A DNA stretch of 64,000 bases from Hydrangea macrophylla. Taxonomy: Eukaryota > Streptophyta > Magnoliopsida > Cornales > Hydrangeaceae. The stretch is taken from the NCBI GenBank assembly GCA_033977485.1, contig CM066984.1:28315501-28379500 (forward strand). The letters are read 5' to 3'. The first letter of the stretch is position 1; the number at the start of each line of letters is the position of its first letter. The position numbers were made by a program, and so were the translations under genes. Shown here one piece after another: positions 11,319 to 21,444 of this stretch. The notes beneath the pieces were generated by a model. That model was not told the DNA's origin. It searched no databases and worked only from the letters and a program-made list of their open reading frames with translations.

Positions 11319-11960
11319 AAATTATATTACTAATTGTTCTTAAATATTGACTTCTTTACTTTCTAATCAAATTTGAATTTAATTCATGATAACAATATAT
11401 AAACATTTAAGTAGCTAATTTAATATTTTCAATCTTATTTCAAATGAAAAAAAAAAATTAATCACAACGTGGTTATTAAAAAATGTGGAGTACAATTGAT
11501 AATTATTAATATTTTAATATCTATTTAAGTCAAAGATGAGGAATTTTATGGAAGTTGAAGATAAAAATAATAGTAAAATTGTGTGCATACAAAAAGTAAA
11601 TAGTATGATCTCGGTATGATCTACAAAAAGTAAATAGTATGGTCTACAAAAAGTAAATAGTTATATAATTCATTTATGGTATCCGTGTTTGCATACTCCA
11701 AATTATATTGCTAATTGTTCTTAAATATTGACTTCTTCACTTTCTATTCAAATTTGAATTTAATTCATGATAATAATATATAAACATTTAAGTTGCTAAT
11801 TTAATATTTTCAATCTTTTTTCAAATGAAACAAAAAATAAATCACAACGTGGTTATTAAAAAATGTGGAGTACAATTGAGAATTATTAATATGTTAATAT
11901 CTATTTAAGTCTCCTTTTGAGGAATCTTATGGAAGTTGAAGATAAAAATAATAGTAAAAC
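11319..11960. repeat. Direct duplication of about 260 bp, 382 bp apart
   Basis: The segment from 11319 (AATTATATTACTAATTG) recurs from 11701 with roughly 93% identity by eye, including CACAACGTGGTTATT and GGAAGTTGAAGATAAAAA. The DNA between the copies holds short repeats of CTACAAAAAGTAAATAGT. Non-coding, within SOS1 intron 6. Confidence 0.8.
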
Positions 11961-12705
11961 TGTTTTTAAAATAAATAATGGTTGGACTTTAAAACTAGGA
12001 TCTAATAGAAATTGGTTCTAAGAAAGAAAGGAAAAAAAAAAATGACTCGAAAAGATGGGTCTAATAGGAGCCGAGGAAAATAGAAACTAAGAATAATTAT
12101 CTGAAAGGAATTAGAAACATTATGTTATGGCTAAAATCAAAGAAAACGTTAAATAGACATAGCATTGTAAAATGAAGATTCTAAGGAAAGAGTTAGAAGA
12201 TAATCATAAGATTAACACTGATTTATTTTAAACTTGAAATAAATGTGGGACCAAAAAGTATGTTGTAATGAGAATTATAGTATATTTAAAATAGATTACA
12301 ATATAATTGCGGGGTTGAATATGCAGGAAGTTATATGAGACTTAATGAATGCTTGCAAAAATACATGTAAAGCAACTAAGTTAGCTCTTCCCTTACATTT
12401 GTACTATAACACTTGTATTAGAAAAAAGAACATCATATACTGTAACACTAAATTTGAGAATAATGCCGTGCTTTCCAAATTTGAGTCCCAAATGCTTTGT
12501 CATATGTACCACATGTAGTGATATGTGGTACTACTGATCACAGCTACAACATGTGGTACAACTATCAAAGCATTGGCAGCCAAAATCTAGATTCAAATAA
12601 TATAGCATTATAATAATATAAAAAAAAAGGTATTCTATTAATAATTTACTATTGAATTATCTACTATGATATGATTTGATGTTTGGTATTATTAGATTAA
12701 TTTTT
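11961..12705. other. SOS1 intron 6, AT-rich, nothing recognised
   Basis: No ORF, inverted repeat or LTR edge could be supported in this stretch. Confidence 0.5.
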
Positions 12706-13005
12706 GGGTTAAATACATTTACACCCCCTGTGGTTTGGCCAATTTGCACTTACCCCCTTGTGGTTTAAATTTTGGCACTAATACCCCCTATGGTTCGGAC
12801 TAAAGTGCAACGTTAAAATTTGTTAAGGAATTGAAGGGGGTAAGTGCAAATCGGGCAAACTACAGGGGGTATTAGAGCTAAAATTATCCACAATGTATTT
12901 AACGGTTGCACTTTAGTCCAAACCTCGGGGGGTATTAGTGCCAAAATTTAAACCATAAGGGGGTAAGTGCAAATTGGTCAAACCATAGGGGGTATAAGTG
13001 CTTCC
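12706..13005. mobile_element. MITE with long TIRs (ACCCCCTGTGGTTTGG type)
   Basis: The left arm (CCCCCTGTGGTTTGGCC, TGCACTTACCCCCTTGTGG, GGACTAAAGTGCAAC) is matched by an inverted right arm (GTTGCACTTTAGTCC ... ACCATAGGGGGTATAAG). The arms are about 95 bp and less conserved than in the related-looking MITE at 5465-5875. Edges are approximate. Confidence 0.7.
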
Positions 13006-13197
13006 TAGCCTCACACAAATCAATATATCCTTATGTAGGTATAGAGATATATGAGTAATTATGGTATAGTAAAGGGATATTATGGTTTTTGATTAACTCC
13101 TTATGGCTCTTTTATATAAGGTAGTTGAAAAGGAAACAAAAATTGAAAATAGGAAACTGAAACGTTACCAAACGAGCCCTAAATAAATACCAATTAC

Positions 13198-13462
13198 CCG
13201 ATATCTCTGCTCCGAGGAAGCTTAGATCACCATATGAATGCAATAATGCTGCTGGAGATGTAATAAGCTCTTCTTGGGCACCTGGGACTTTTATGAATCC
13301 TTCTAACAGAAAACCTATGGAATGCGGGGATATCTCAATAGTTTCTCCTCTTATGTGTCTTGTCATTATTGACCTCTCAGCAACAAGAGTTCTCAAGTCT
13401 TGCATTGCCATTTTTTCAAATATTTGAGGAACCAAGAGTTTGGCGAGAATGATGCCACTTTC
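13198..13462 (-). CDS. SOS1: SOS1 exon 6 of those visible
   Basis: 265 bp, acceptor TTTTGCAG just above 13462, donor ATCGG|GTAATT at 13198/13197. It starts ESGIILAKLLVPQ in phase 0 and ends EISG with one base of the Gly codon, which exon 7 completes. IFEKMAMQDLRTLVAERS and HSIGFLLEGFIK match the cytosolic cyclic-nucleotide-binding-like domain region of plant SOS1. The exon lies 48 bp from the edge of element A, which fills the upstream intron. Confidence 0.93.
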
Positions 13463-13504
13463 CTGCAAAATTAGCGAAAAACGGTAATGCACACTCTATA
13501 AGGC

Positions 13505-13509
13505 GCTGT
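13505..13509. repeat. Target-site duplication of element A (left)
   Basis: GCTGT, identical to 24117-24121 on the other side of element A. Five bases is the normal copia duplication length. Confidence 0.9.
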
Positions 13510-13832
13510 TGTTAAACACAATATTGTGCAAGCTTAGGGTTAGAAAATTATCTAACCCTATTATATATATTAATCATAAGAAGGAAAAGAAAATAATTAC
13601 AAAAAGACCCACAAACTAATATTTAATAACACAAGAAACTAAGAAATAAAACTGTAGAAACATTAGGTTTGGGAAGCTTAGGGTTGACAATCAGTCACAC
13701 CCTCTTTATATTATCATTAATCAGAGAAAAGAAATATTACAAGAGGACCCCAACATAACATAATAATTAAAATAAAAAAAACATAACACTAAACTAAATT
13801 AATGAACTCAACAAAAACAACTACTCTCAACA
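13510..13832 (-). repeat. 3' LTR of element A, with an extra LTR-like block
   Basis: The part at 13510-13651 matches the 5' LTR almost exactly. About 169 bp are added between that part and the terminal AACTACTCTCAACA. The extra block contains GAAGCTTAGGGTTGACAAT and resembles the LTR of element D rather than A. The purine tract abuts at 13833. Confidence 0.85.
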
Positions 13833-13848
13833 CTCCCCCTCAAGCTGG
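13833..13848 (-). other. Polypurine tract of element A
   Basis: On the minus strand CCAGCTTGAGGGGGAG immediately precedes the 3' LTR; plus-strand DNA priming site. The same tract precedes the 3' LTRs of B, C, D, E, F and I. Confidence 0.85.
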
Positions 13849-16141
13849 TACAAATGTATCTCTCATGCCCAGCTTGTCTAGAGCAGCATGGAAAGGTTGA
13901 CTTCCGATTCCTTTCGTGAGAACATCGACAACTTGATCACTACTCTTTACAAAACGAATGCAGATAACTCCACTACTAAGCTTTTCCTTGATAAAATTCC
14001 GACCAATTTCGACATGCTTGGTTCTATCGTGTTGAACAGGATTATGAGCTATACTGATTGCTGCTTTATTATCACAGTACAGTCTCATGGAATCAACTTG
14101 TTCAATCCTCGAATCCTTCAACAAAGATTTGACCCAAAGAAGCTCACAAATACCTTGGGCCATTGCCCAGAACTCAGCCTCAGCACTAGACCTTACAACA
14201 GCATTCTGCTTCTTGCTTCGCCATGTAACCAAGTTACCTCCAACAAATGTACAGTACCCGGAGGTAGACCTTCTATCAGTGACCAAACCAGCCCAATCAG
14301 CATTTGTAAAAGCTTCAACTCTCAGGTGGTCATGCTTAGAGAAAAATAAGCCCTTTCCGGTAGCAGACTTCAAATAGCAAAGAATTCTAAAGACTGCATC
14401 TTGGTGTGATACCTGAGGAGAACGCATAAACTGACTAACACCACCAACTGCAAAAGCAATATCAGGACGAGTATGAGACAAATAAATAAGCTTACCGACA
14501 AGTCTCGGATAGCTCCCGTTGTCAACCAATTCCCCGTTGTTGTCTTCACTAAGTTTTTTATGCTGCTCCATAGGCGTATCACAAGCCCTACTACCAAGCA
14601 TTCCAGTTTCTTTCAACAGGTCCAAAACATATTTCCTTTGGGAAATAAAAATCCCCTGTTTGGATCTTGCAAGTTCAATTCCCAGAAAGAACTTCAGGGC
14701 TCCCAAGTCTTTTATCTCAAACTCTGTGGCTAACTGTTTTTTCAATTTCTCCATCTCCTCGAAGTCGTCCCCTATGAGCACAATATCATCAACATAAACA
14801 ATGAGGGCAGTGGTCTTACCCCGTGTAGAATGTTTGATGAACAATATATGATCCGCATGGCTCTGTCTAAAACCAAACCGAAGCATAGCCTAAGTGAACC
14901 TCTCAAACCAAGCCCTCGGAGACTGTTTAAGACCATATAAGGATTTTTTCAATCTACACACCTTACCCTCTGTCTTGGAATCCTCAAAACCAGGGGGAAT
15001 ATCCATGTAAACCTCCTCTTCTAAGTCATAATGTAAGAAGGCATTCTTCACATCAAATTGGTGACGAGGCCAATTTAGGTTCACTGCAAGGGACAGAAGG
15101 ATTCTTAATGAATTCATTTTTGCAACTGGAGCAAAGGTCTCTTTGTAGTCCACACCATAAGTCTGTGTGTAACCGTTTGCTACCAACCGAGCCTTGTACC
15201 TTTCAATGGAATCAGCCCGGTGCTTTACTGTAAACACTCACTTGCACCCCACAGTCATCTTTCATTTAAGCAACATTGTTAGTTCCCAAGTGCCAGTTTT
15301 GTGAAGAGCCTTCATTTCTTCACTCATAGCACGTTTCCACTTGGGATCAGCAAGAGCATCCTGGACATGGTTAGGAACACTGACAGAGGAAACTTTTGAA
15401 AGGAATGATTTATAAGAGCCAGACAAATGAGAATAAGACACAAAATTAGAGATGGGGTGTTGAGTACATGGTCTAAATCCTTACGGACAGCAATAGGAAT
15501 GTCTAAATCATTTTCTTCTGGAGAGGGTGTATCTGAAGAATTACCTGAATCATTATCACTCAGAGAGAATGGCAATGAAGGAGAAGCAACAGTCTCTGAA
15601 GCCTCTCTAGTCTTCCTTTTACTCCATGTCCCCCTCGAATAGACTCTTAACTCTCTCTCCCTCAACTCCCTCAATTTGAGGCTCCCTCTCATCTCTATCT
15701 ATCCCGTCTTCCTCACTCTCTCTTTCAACCCTTTCCTGCTCCACCTAAATCATCATAGGTAACAAAGAAGCAACAGGTATCTCTTCACACCGTGTCTCCC
15801 CCAGAAGAGATGCCTGAGGATCAACAAAGTAAGACTGAGACTCATGAAAAGTAACATCCATCGACAAATTCGACACAAACTATTTTCGAGGAGGATGATA
15901 ACACGTATAACCCTTCTGTGTAGGGGAATAACCGACAAACACACACTTAATAGAACGAGGGTCTAACTTCCCACGATTAGGTGAATGGTTATGAACAAAA
16001 CAAACACAACCAAAGACACGAGGTGGAATGGAAGTGGACAGGGAAGGATGAGAAAGAGAAAGAGAAAGAGAAAGAACTTGAAGAGGTGTTTGTTTATTGA
16101 GGACATGAGTGGGGAGCCTATTAATGAGATAAGCAACTGTA
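13840..16141 (-). pseudogene. Element A pol, 3' half (integrase C-end, RT, RNase H)
   Basis: RNase H and most of RT are open at 14886-13840: YVDDIVLIGDD, TNADWAGLVTD, RSSAEAEFWAM, LYCDNKAA, end RDTFVPA. A TAG in place of a Gln codon at about 14888 separates the next RT piece (15237-14890: KARLVANGYTQTYGVDY, DVKNAFLHYD). A TGA replaces the Trp of the CKW motif near 15239. The linker with RGTWSK lies near 15640. Element B interrupts the integrase C-terminal region at 16142-16146. Confidence 0.88.
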
Positions 16142-16146
16142 AGGAC
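16142..16146. repeat. Target-site duplication of element B (left)
   Basis: AGGAC, identical to 21445-21449. It is part of the interrupted integrase sequence of element A. Confidence 0.92.
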
Positions 16147-16286
16147 TGTTGGTTAAATAAGTTTAGTTTTATTTTATTATTGTATAAGGGCTTTAATGTA
16201 ATTTTTATTTCTCTCATTTACTGAATAATATATATGGGGTGTGACTAATTGTCAACCCTAAGGTTGGCATAATCCTATTGTTAACA
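16147..16286 (+). repeat. 5' LTR of element B
   Basis: 140 bp, TGTTGGTTAAATAAG ... CCTATTGTTAACA. It differs from the 3' LTR at two positions by eye. The block TGTCAACCCTAAGG near its 3' end recurs in related form in the LTRs of A, D, E and J. Confidence 0.95.
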
Positions 16287-16298
16287 TGGTATCAGAGC
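16287..16298 (+). other. Primer binding site of element B
   Basis: TGGTATCAGAGC abuts the 5' LTR directly and is complementary to the 3' end of plant initiator methionine tRNA, the usual copia primer. Confidence 0.9.
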
Positions 16299-16424
16299 CA
16301 CCCTAACAAGGGTTTCTGCCACCACCCAATCATCCACCACCACCGGACCACCATTCACCACCCCTACTGCCTGCGCCACAACCCTAACCCTAACCCTAAC
16401 CACCACCAATATGTCCTGAGCACT

Positions 16425-16557
16425 ATTCATGATACTATTCACGGCACTGTTCACAGCACTGTTTCATCGCTACTGTTCACGTACTGTTCATCGGCACTGT
16501 TCACGCTACTGTTCATCGGCACTGTTCACGCTACTGTTCATCGGCACTGTTCATTGC
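16425..16557 (+). repeat. Short tandem repeats in the element B leader
   Basis: Repeated CACTGTTCACGCTACTGTTCATCGG-type units of about 25 bp with shorter degenerate CACTGTTCA units before them. They lie in the untranslated leader between the PBS and gag. A related GTTCAC/GAATAGTG-rich leader is seen in element J near 63190-63250. Confidence 0.8.
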
Positions 16558-16864
16558 ATATTTTTTTCTCTCCAAACGATCCCCTCCCTGTGCCGACAGA
16601 CTTCTATGGTCTGGTAGACCAATCGCAGCTCCTAATCTTCATTTGGATCTCTCCACTGCATCTTATATTCACCACGGATCAATTATTTTGATTGGAGTTT
16701 CAACTTTTTCCAGTTTTTTTGGGTCTTTCATGGCCCTTTGATCAGCTAGACTATTTTTTTGCATCCTCTATGGTGATTGCTTCGTGCATGCTGCACTACT
16801 GTTGATCCATTGCCTTGTCCCTCTGGTTGCTGTCATTGTTGCGGGATTTTTTTTGTGTTGATTC

Positions 16865-19800
16865 ATGATGACGGATTTAGACAAATCCAACGTGAATACA
16901 CAAGTTGTACAGAGTAATATTGTGCCTCCTACTGATAGCCCGAATGTGAAACTTACTACATCTTTATTCAATGGCCAGAACTACCTCGCATGGTCCGGAT
17001 CTGTTATTATGTCCTTGAAGGGCAGATGCAAGATGGGGTATATCAATGGCAAGATAAAAGCACCGCCAACTGAGGATGCTTCGTATGACAAGTGGGAGAT
17101 GGAGAACTCCACTGTCATGACGTGGCTTTGCCACTCTATGGTTCCTGAGATTGCTGAAGGGTTTCTGGACATGGCGACTGCCCAAGATATTTGGGAGACC
17201 ATGACCAACACTTATTCCAGAAAGGGAAATTCGGCTCAAATATTTGAGCTCCGCCGTTTGATTGGACGTTCAGAACAAAGAGAGCAGAGTGTTCTTCAGT
17301 ACTACACATCTCTTTCCACTCATTGGAAACGTTTGGACCATCTAGTGGATTATAAACCTGTTTGCATTACAGATTATGTGGCTTACCATAAGGTTGTTGC
17401 TGAAGAACGAATATTTAAATTCCTTGAAGGTCTCCACCCCGATTTGGATCCTGTTCGCAGCCATGTTTTGGGAATGGAGCCTTTGCCTTCTCTTCAGGAG
17501 GCCTTTGCCTATGTACAGAACGAGGAAAGCCGTCGTTCTGCTATGCTTCCGCCTGTCTCTACAGAGAAAGCTGCTCTCATTTCCGCTCCTCAGGAGGATG
17601 GACACCGTACTCGTGATATCTCTAGTGACTCCAGTTCATCGGATAAGTCTAAGCAGTTCTGTGATTATTGCAATACCAAGTTTCACACTAGAGAGACATG
17701 CTATAAGCTTCATGGTTATCCACCGGGTAGTCGTGGAGGTCGTTTTGGCTCCTCTAGAGGTCGTGGGGGGCGGTTTAATGGTCGTCGTTCCCATGCTCAT
17801 CACACTGCCGCTGCTGATCCTTCAGCTCCGGTTCCAGATCCGCCAGCTTCGCCTGCTATATTTACTGCTTCTGAGTTGGAAGAGGCCTTCCGGGGTTTAA
17901 TGGCTCGTCGTTCTTCCGCGGCTACTTCTACAGGTGCATCCTCTTCATTTGCCCAGACAGGTAACTTAGTCACTTATGCCCGAGCATGCTTATCTCATTT
18001 GTCCTCTCCTTGGATTATTGACTCTGGAGCTTCAGACCATATGTCTAGCTCTTCCGATTTGTTTGCTATTTATACTCCTCATTCAGGTCAAGACAAAGTT
18101 CGCATTGCCGATGGCACCTTTTCTTCTGTTTCAGGAAAGGGTGTCATTCATGCAACTCCCTCGCTACCTCTGTCATCGGTTCTTCATATTCCCAGTTTTA
18201 CTTCTAATCTGTTATCTATTAGTTGTATAACTAATGATTTGAACTGCAGTGTAACATTTTTCCCTTCTCACTGTGTTTTTCAGGACCTTACCACAAGGAG
18301 GACGATTGGCAGTGGTAGAGTGGAGAATGGCCTTTACTTTCTGGATGGAGGAAACAAAGGCGCTTATCATACTACTAGTTCTGAGAATAAGTCGGACGAC
18401 ATTTGGTTATTACATAAGAGATTAGGACATCCTTCATTCCATTTACTTAAACATATGTTCCCTTCTTTAGTTGATAAACCTGTTTCTGAGTTTTATTGTG
18501 AATCTTGTGAACTTGGGAAACATCATCGGACATCTTTTGCTCCGACTTTTAATAAAAGTTTAGTTCCTTTTTCTTTAATCCATTCTGATGTATGGGGTCC
18601 TTCTCGTATTAATTCTTTAAAAGGTCATCGTTGGTTTGTGAGTTTTATTGATGATTATTCACGCAGTACATGGCTTTATCTTATGAAGGAGAAGAGTGAA
18701 GTGTTTCCTATCTTCAAATCTTTCTATCAGATGGTTTTAACTCAGTTTGGGACAGGTATAAAAATTATACGTTCTGATCAAGGAGGTGAATATATTGATT
18801 CGGGTCTAGGTGAATTTTTTACATCCAAGGGTATTTTACATCAAACTTCTTGCACTGATACTCCACAACAAAATGGAGTAGCAGAATGCAAGAATCGTCA
18901 TTTACTTAATGTTGCTCGCTCTTTGATGTTCACAGCTAATGCTCCTAAGCCATATTGGGGTGAAGCTGTCTTAACAGCAGCTTATCTCATTAATAGACTT
19001 CCTACTCAGGTCCTCAATAAAAAAGCACCCACCGATCTTCTGATTCATCCTTCTTCCAGTTTTTCCATTCCTCCTCGGGTCTTTGGTTGTGTATGTTATA
19101 ATAGCTCTCCTTCAAGGGGGAAGCTAGATCCTAGAGCCATTAAATGTATTTTTCTTGGGTACTCTCCTACTCAAAAGGGGTACAAGTGTTATAATCCTGA
19201 TACTAGAAAGTGGTATGTGCCTATGGATGTCACTTTCCATGAATCTATACCTTTTTTCACATCTCCCAGAGTACCTCTTCAGGGGGAGAAGGAAAATGAA
19301 GAGACTCTGGGACATGTCTTTCCTGTTTTACCTGAAATTTCTAGTGAAGTGAATGTTAATGAGGAACCCATATTGTTAGGAGTGGAAGAAGAGGAAGAGG
19401 AACCAATAACTCCCAGACAGAATGGGGTTAATGAAGGTACTGTAGAGCATGTTACTCCGAAGGAAAAAAAATTGTTAGTATATTCCAAAGGCACATGGAG
19501 TAAGAACAAGGGTAAGGAGGTAGAGGCCAGTACTCCTATTCCCCCACTGCCATCTTCTCCAACTGGTGACGTCTCTGACATTTCCCCAGGTAACACTGAT
19601 AACTCATTTTCTCTAGAGTCTGATGATCTCAATGTTCCTATTGCTGTTAAAAAGGGTGTTAGATCTTGTACTCAGCACCCTATATCTAATTTTGTGTCTT
19701 ATTCCCACTTGTCTCCTACTTATCTTTCCTTCCTTTCGAATATTGCCTCCGCTTCTGTTCCTAATCATGTCCAGGATGCTCTCGGAGATCCCAAGTGGAA

Positions 19801-20641
19801 ACATGCTATGGATGAAGAGATGAAAGCTCTTCACAAAAGTGGCATGTGGGAGTTGACTAAGTTACCTCTGGGCAAGAGAACAGTGGGGTGCAAGTGGGTG
19901 TATGCAGTGAAGCATAGAGCAGATGGTTCCATTGAAAGGTTTAAAGCTCGTCTGGTTACTAAGGGTTTCACTCAGACATATGGAGTGGATTATCAGGAGA
20001 CCTTTGCTCCAGTTGCGAAGATGAACTCTATTAGAGTCCTTTTATCTCTTGCAGCTAACTATGATTGGCCTCTTCATCAATTCGATGTGAAGAATGCATT
20101 CTTACATGGCAATTTGGAGGAAGAAGTGTACATGGATATTCCCCCTGGATATGCAAACTCAGAAACAGAAGGTAAAGTATGTAGGCTCAAGAAGTCGTTG
20201 TATGGCCTAAAGCAGTCACCAAGAGCCTGGTTTGAGAGGTTTACACAGGCTATGTGTAGATATGGGTTCAAACAAAGTCAAGCCGATCATACGTTATTTA
20301 TCAAACACTCCTTGCATGGTAAGACTACTGCACTGATTGTGTATGTGGATGACATTGTCCTTACAGGTGATGACATGGAGGAAATGCAGCGATTGAAAGA
20401 GTACATGGCAAAAGAGTTTGAAATAAAAGATCTGGGACAGCTAAAGTATTTTCTGGGAATTGAAGTGGCCAGGTCTAAGCATGGAATATTCATCTCTCAG
20501 AGAAAGTATGTTCTGGATCTCTTGAGTGAAACTGGGATGCTTGGAAGTAGAGCATGTGATACACCTGTTGAACCAAATCAGAAATTGAGTGATGACAAAA
20601 ATGGGAAGATGGTAGACGGGGGAGATATCAGCGACTGGTAG
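16865..20641 (+). CDS. Element B gag-pol polyprotein (open to a frameshift in RT)
   Basis: Single 1258-codon frame encoding the copia polyprotein. Visible in order: gag (LTTSLFNGQNYLAWSG, about aa 30-45; TYSRKGNSAQIFELRR), CCHC zinc knuckle CDYCNTKFHTRETC at about 266-279, aspartic protease DSGASDH at about 386, GAG-pre-integrase HH-CC finger at about 515-550, integrase with D575, D638 and E674 (the last two separated by 35 residues, the D-D35-E pattern), RT with YVDDIVLTG at about 1160. The conserved AERKN next to the catalytic Glu reads AECKN here. The frame ends DGGDISDW because one base is missing near 20626; RNase H continues in the next frame. The start is the first Met after the leader; MTDLDKSN matches the gag start of element J. 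Confidence 0.93.
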   Translation: MMTDLDKSNVNTQVVQSNIVPPTDSPNVKLTTSLFNGQNYLAWSGSVIMSLKGRCKMGYINGKIKAPPTEDASYDKWEMENSTVMTWLCHSMVPEIAEGFLDMATAQDIWETMTNTYSRKGNSAQIFELRRLIGRSEQREQSVLQYYTSLSTHWKRLDHLVDYKPVCITDYVAYHKVVAEERIFKFLEGLHPDLDPVRSHVLGMEPLPSLQEAFAYVQNEESRRSAMLPPVSTEKAALISAPQEDGHRTRDISSDSSSSDKSKQFCDYCNTKFHTRETCYKLHGYPPGSRGGRFGSSRGRGGRFNGRRSHAHHTAAADPSAPVPDPPASPAIFTASELEEAFRGLMARRSSAATSTGASSSFAQTGNLVTYARACLSHLSSPWIIDSGASDHMSSSSDLFAIYTPHSGQDKVRIADGTFSSVSGKGVIHATPSLPLSSVLHIPSFTSNLLSISCITNDLNCSVTFFPSHCVFQDLTTRRTIGSGRVENGLYFLDGGNKGAYHTTSSENKSDDIWLLHKRLGHPSFHLLKHMFPSLVDKPVSEFYCESCELGKHHRTSFAPTFNKSLVPFSLIHSDVWGPSRINSLKGHRWFVSFIDDYSRSTWLYLMKEKSEVFPIFKSFYQMVLTQFGTGIKIIRSDQGGEYIDSGLGEFFTSKGILHQTSCTDTPQQNGVAECKNRHLLNVARSLMFTANAPKPYWGEAVLTAAYLINRLPTQVLNKKAPTDLLIHPSSSFSIPPRVFGCVCYNSSPSRGKLDPRAIKCIFLGYSPTQKGYKCYNPDTRKWYVPMDVTFHESIPFFTSPRVPLQGEKENEETLGHVFPVLPEISSEVNVNEEPILLGVEEEEEEPITPRQNGVNEGTVEHVTPKEKKLLVYSKGTWSKNKGKEVEASTPIPPLPSSPTGDVSDISPGNTDNSFSLESDDLNVPIAVKKGVRSCTQHPISNFVSYSHLSPTYLSFLSNIASASVPNHVQDALGDPKWKHAMDEEMKALHKSGMWELTKLPLGKRTVGCKWVYAVKHRADGSIERFKARLVTKGFTQTYGVDYQETFAPVAKMNSIRVLLSLAANYDWPLHQFDVKNAFLHGNLEEEVYMDIPPGYANSETEGKVCRLKKSLYGLKQSPRAWFERFTQAMCRYGFKQSQADHTLFIKHSLHGKTTALIVYVDDIVLTGDDMEEMQRLKEYMAKEFEIKDLGQLKYFLGIEVARSKHGIFISQRKYVLDLLSETGMLGSRACDTPVEPNQKLSDDKNGKMVDGGDISDW

Positions 20642-21297
20642 GAAAGCTTATCTATCTATCTCATACCCGTCCTGATATTTCATTTGCTGTAGGTGTGGTT
20701 AGCCAGTTTATGCACGCACCTTATGAGAGACACTTAGATGCGGTTAACAGGATATTGAGATATCTTAAGTCGGCTCCTGGTAAGGGTTTATTTTTTGGTA
20801 AGCATGACCATTTCAGAATAGAAGCATACACTGATGCGGATTGGGCTGGCTCTGTGACTGACAGAAGGTCTACTTCAGGGTACTGTACTTTCGTGGGAGG
20901 TAACCTCGTTACGTGGAGAAGCAAGAAGCAAAGTGTTGTGGCTCGGTCTAGTGCAGAGGCCGAATTTAGAGCAATGGCTCAAGGTGTGTGTGAACTCTTG
21001 TGGTTAAAATTACTATTGAAAGACTTGAAGGTGGAAACTAGTGATTCAATGAAGTTGTACTGTGATAGTAAGTCAGCTATTAGTATTGCACACAATCCGG
21101 TCCAGCATGACAGAACGAAGCATATTGAGATCGACAGGCACTTCATTAAAGAGAATCTTGATAAAGGAACAATTTGCACTCCTTTTGTGAAGAGTAGTAA
21201 TCAACTTGCTGATGTTCTTACTAAAGGAGTTGGAGTTAAACCGTTTCATGATATGCTTAGCAAGCTGGGATTGAGAGATATCTTCTCACCAGCTTGA
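20642..21297 (+). pseudogene. Element B RNase H, continuing after the frameshift
   Basis: Shifted by one base relative to the upstream frame. It encodes the end of RT (LVGKLIYLSHTRPDI) and RNase H: TDADWAGSVTD, RSSAEAEFRAM, LYCDSKSA and ADVLTKG, ending RDIFSPA just before the polypurine tract. It is open to the natural stop at 21295-21297, so the 1-bp deletion is the only lesion noticed in the element's coding region. Confidence 0.9.
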
Positions 21298-21304
21298 GGG
21301 GGAG
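21296..21304 (+). other. Polypurine tract of element B
   Basis: GAGGGGGAG directly before the 3' LTR; it overlaps the stop codon of the polyprotein. Confidence 0.85.
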
Positions 21305-21444
21305 TGTTGGTTAAATAAGTTTAGTTTTATTTTACTATTGTATAAGGGCTTTAATGTAATTTTTATTTCTCTCATTTACTGAATAATATATATGGGGTGT
21401 GACTAATTGTCAACCCTAAGTTTGGCATAATCCTATTGTTAACA
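21305..21444 (+). repeat. 3' LTR of element B
   Basis: 140 bp, paired with 16147-16286. It is followed by the AGGAC duplication at 21445-21449. Confidence 0.95.

Larger units (their letters stand above)
16147..21444 (+). mobile_element. Ty1/copia element B, nearly intact, nested in A
   Basis: A complete 5298-bp copia element with 140-bp LTRs (two differences seen by eye), PBS, polypurine tract and a perfect 5-bp duplication. It was inserted into the integrase region of element A in opposite orientation. The gag-pol frame is open for 1258 codons and then interrupted once. This is the youngest-looking element in the window. Short LTRs and about 5.3-kb length would fit the Ale/Retrofit-like part of the copia tree, but that placement is inference. 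Confidence 0.96.

Noticed and set aside
16375..16405. Telomere-like CCCTAACCCTAACCC run (also the complement near 63295)
   Set aside because: Only three or four 6-bp units, lying in the untranslated leaders of copia elements B and J. Plant telomeres use a 7-bp unit, so this is leader sequence rather than an interstitial telomere.
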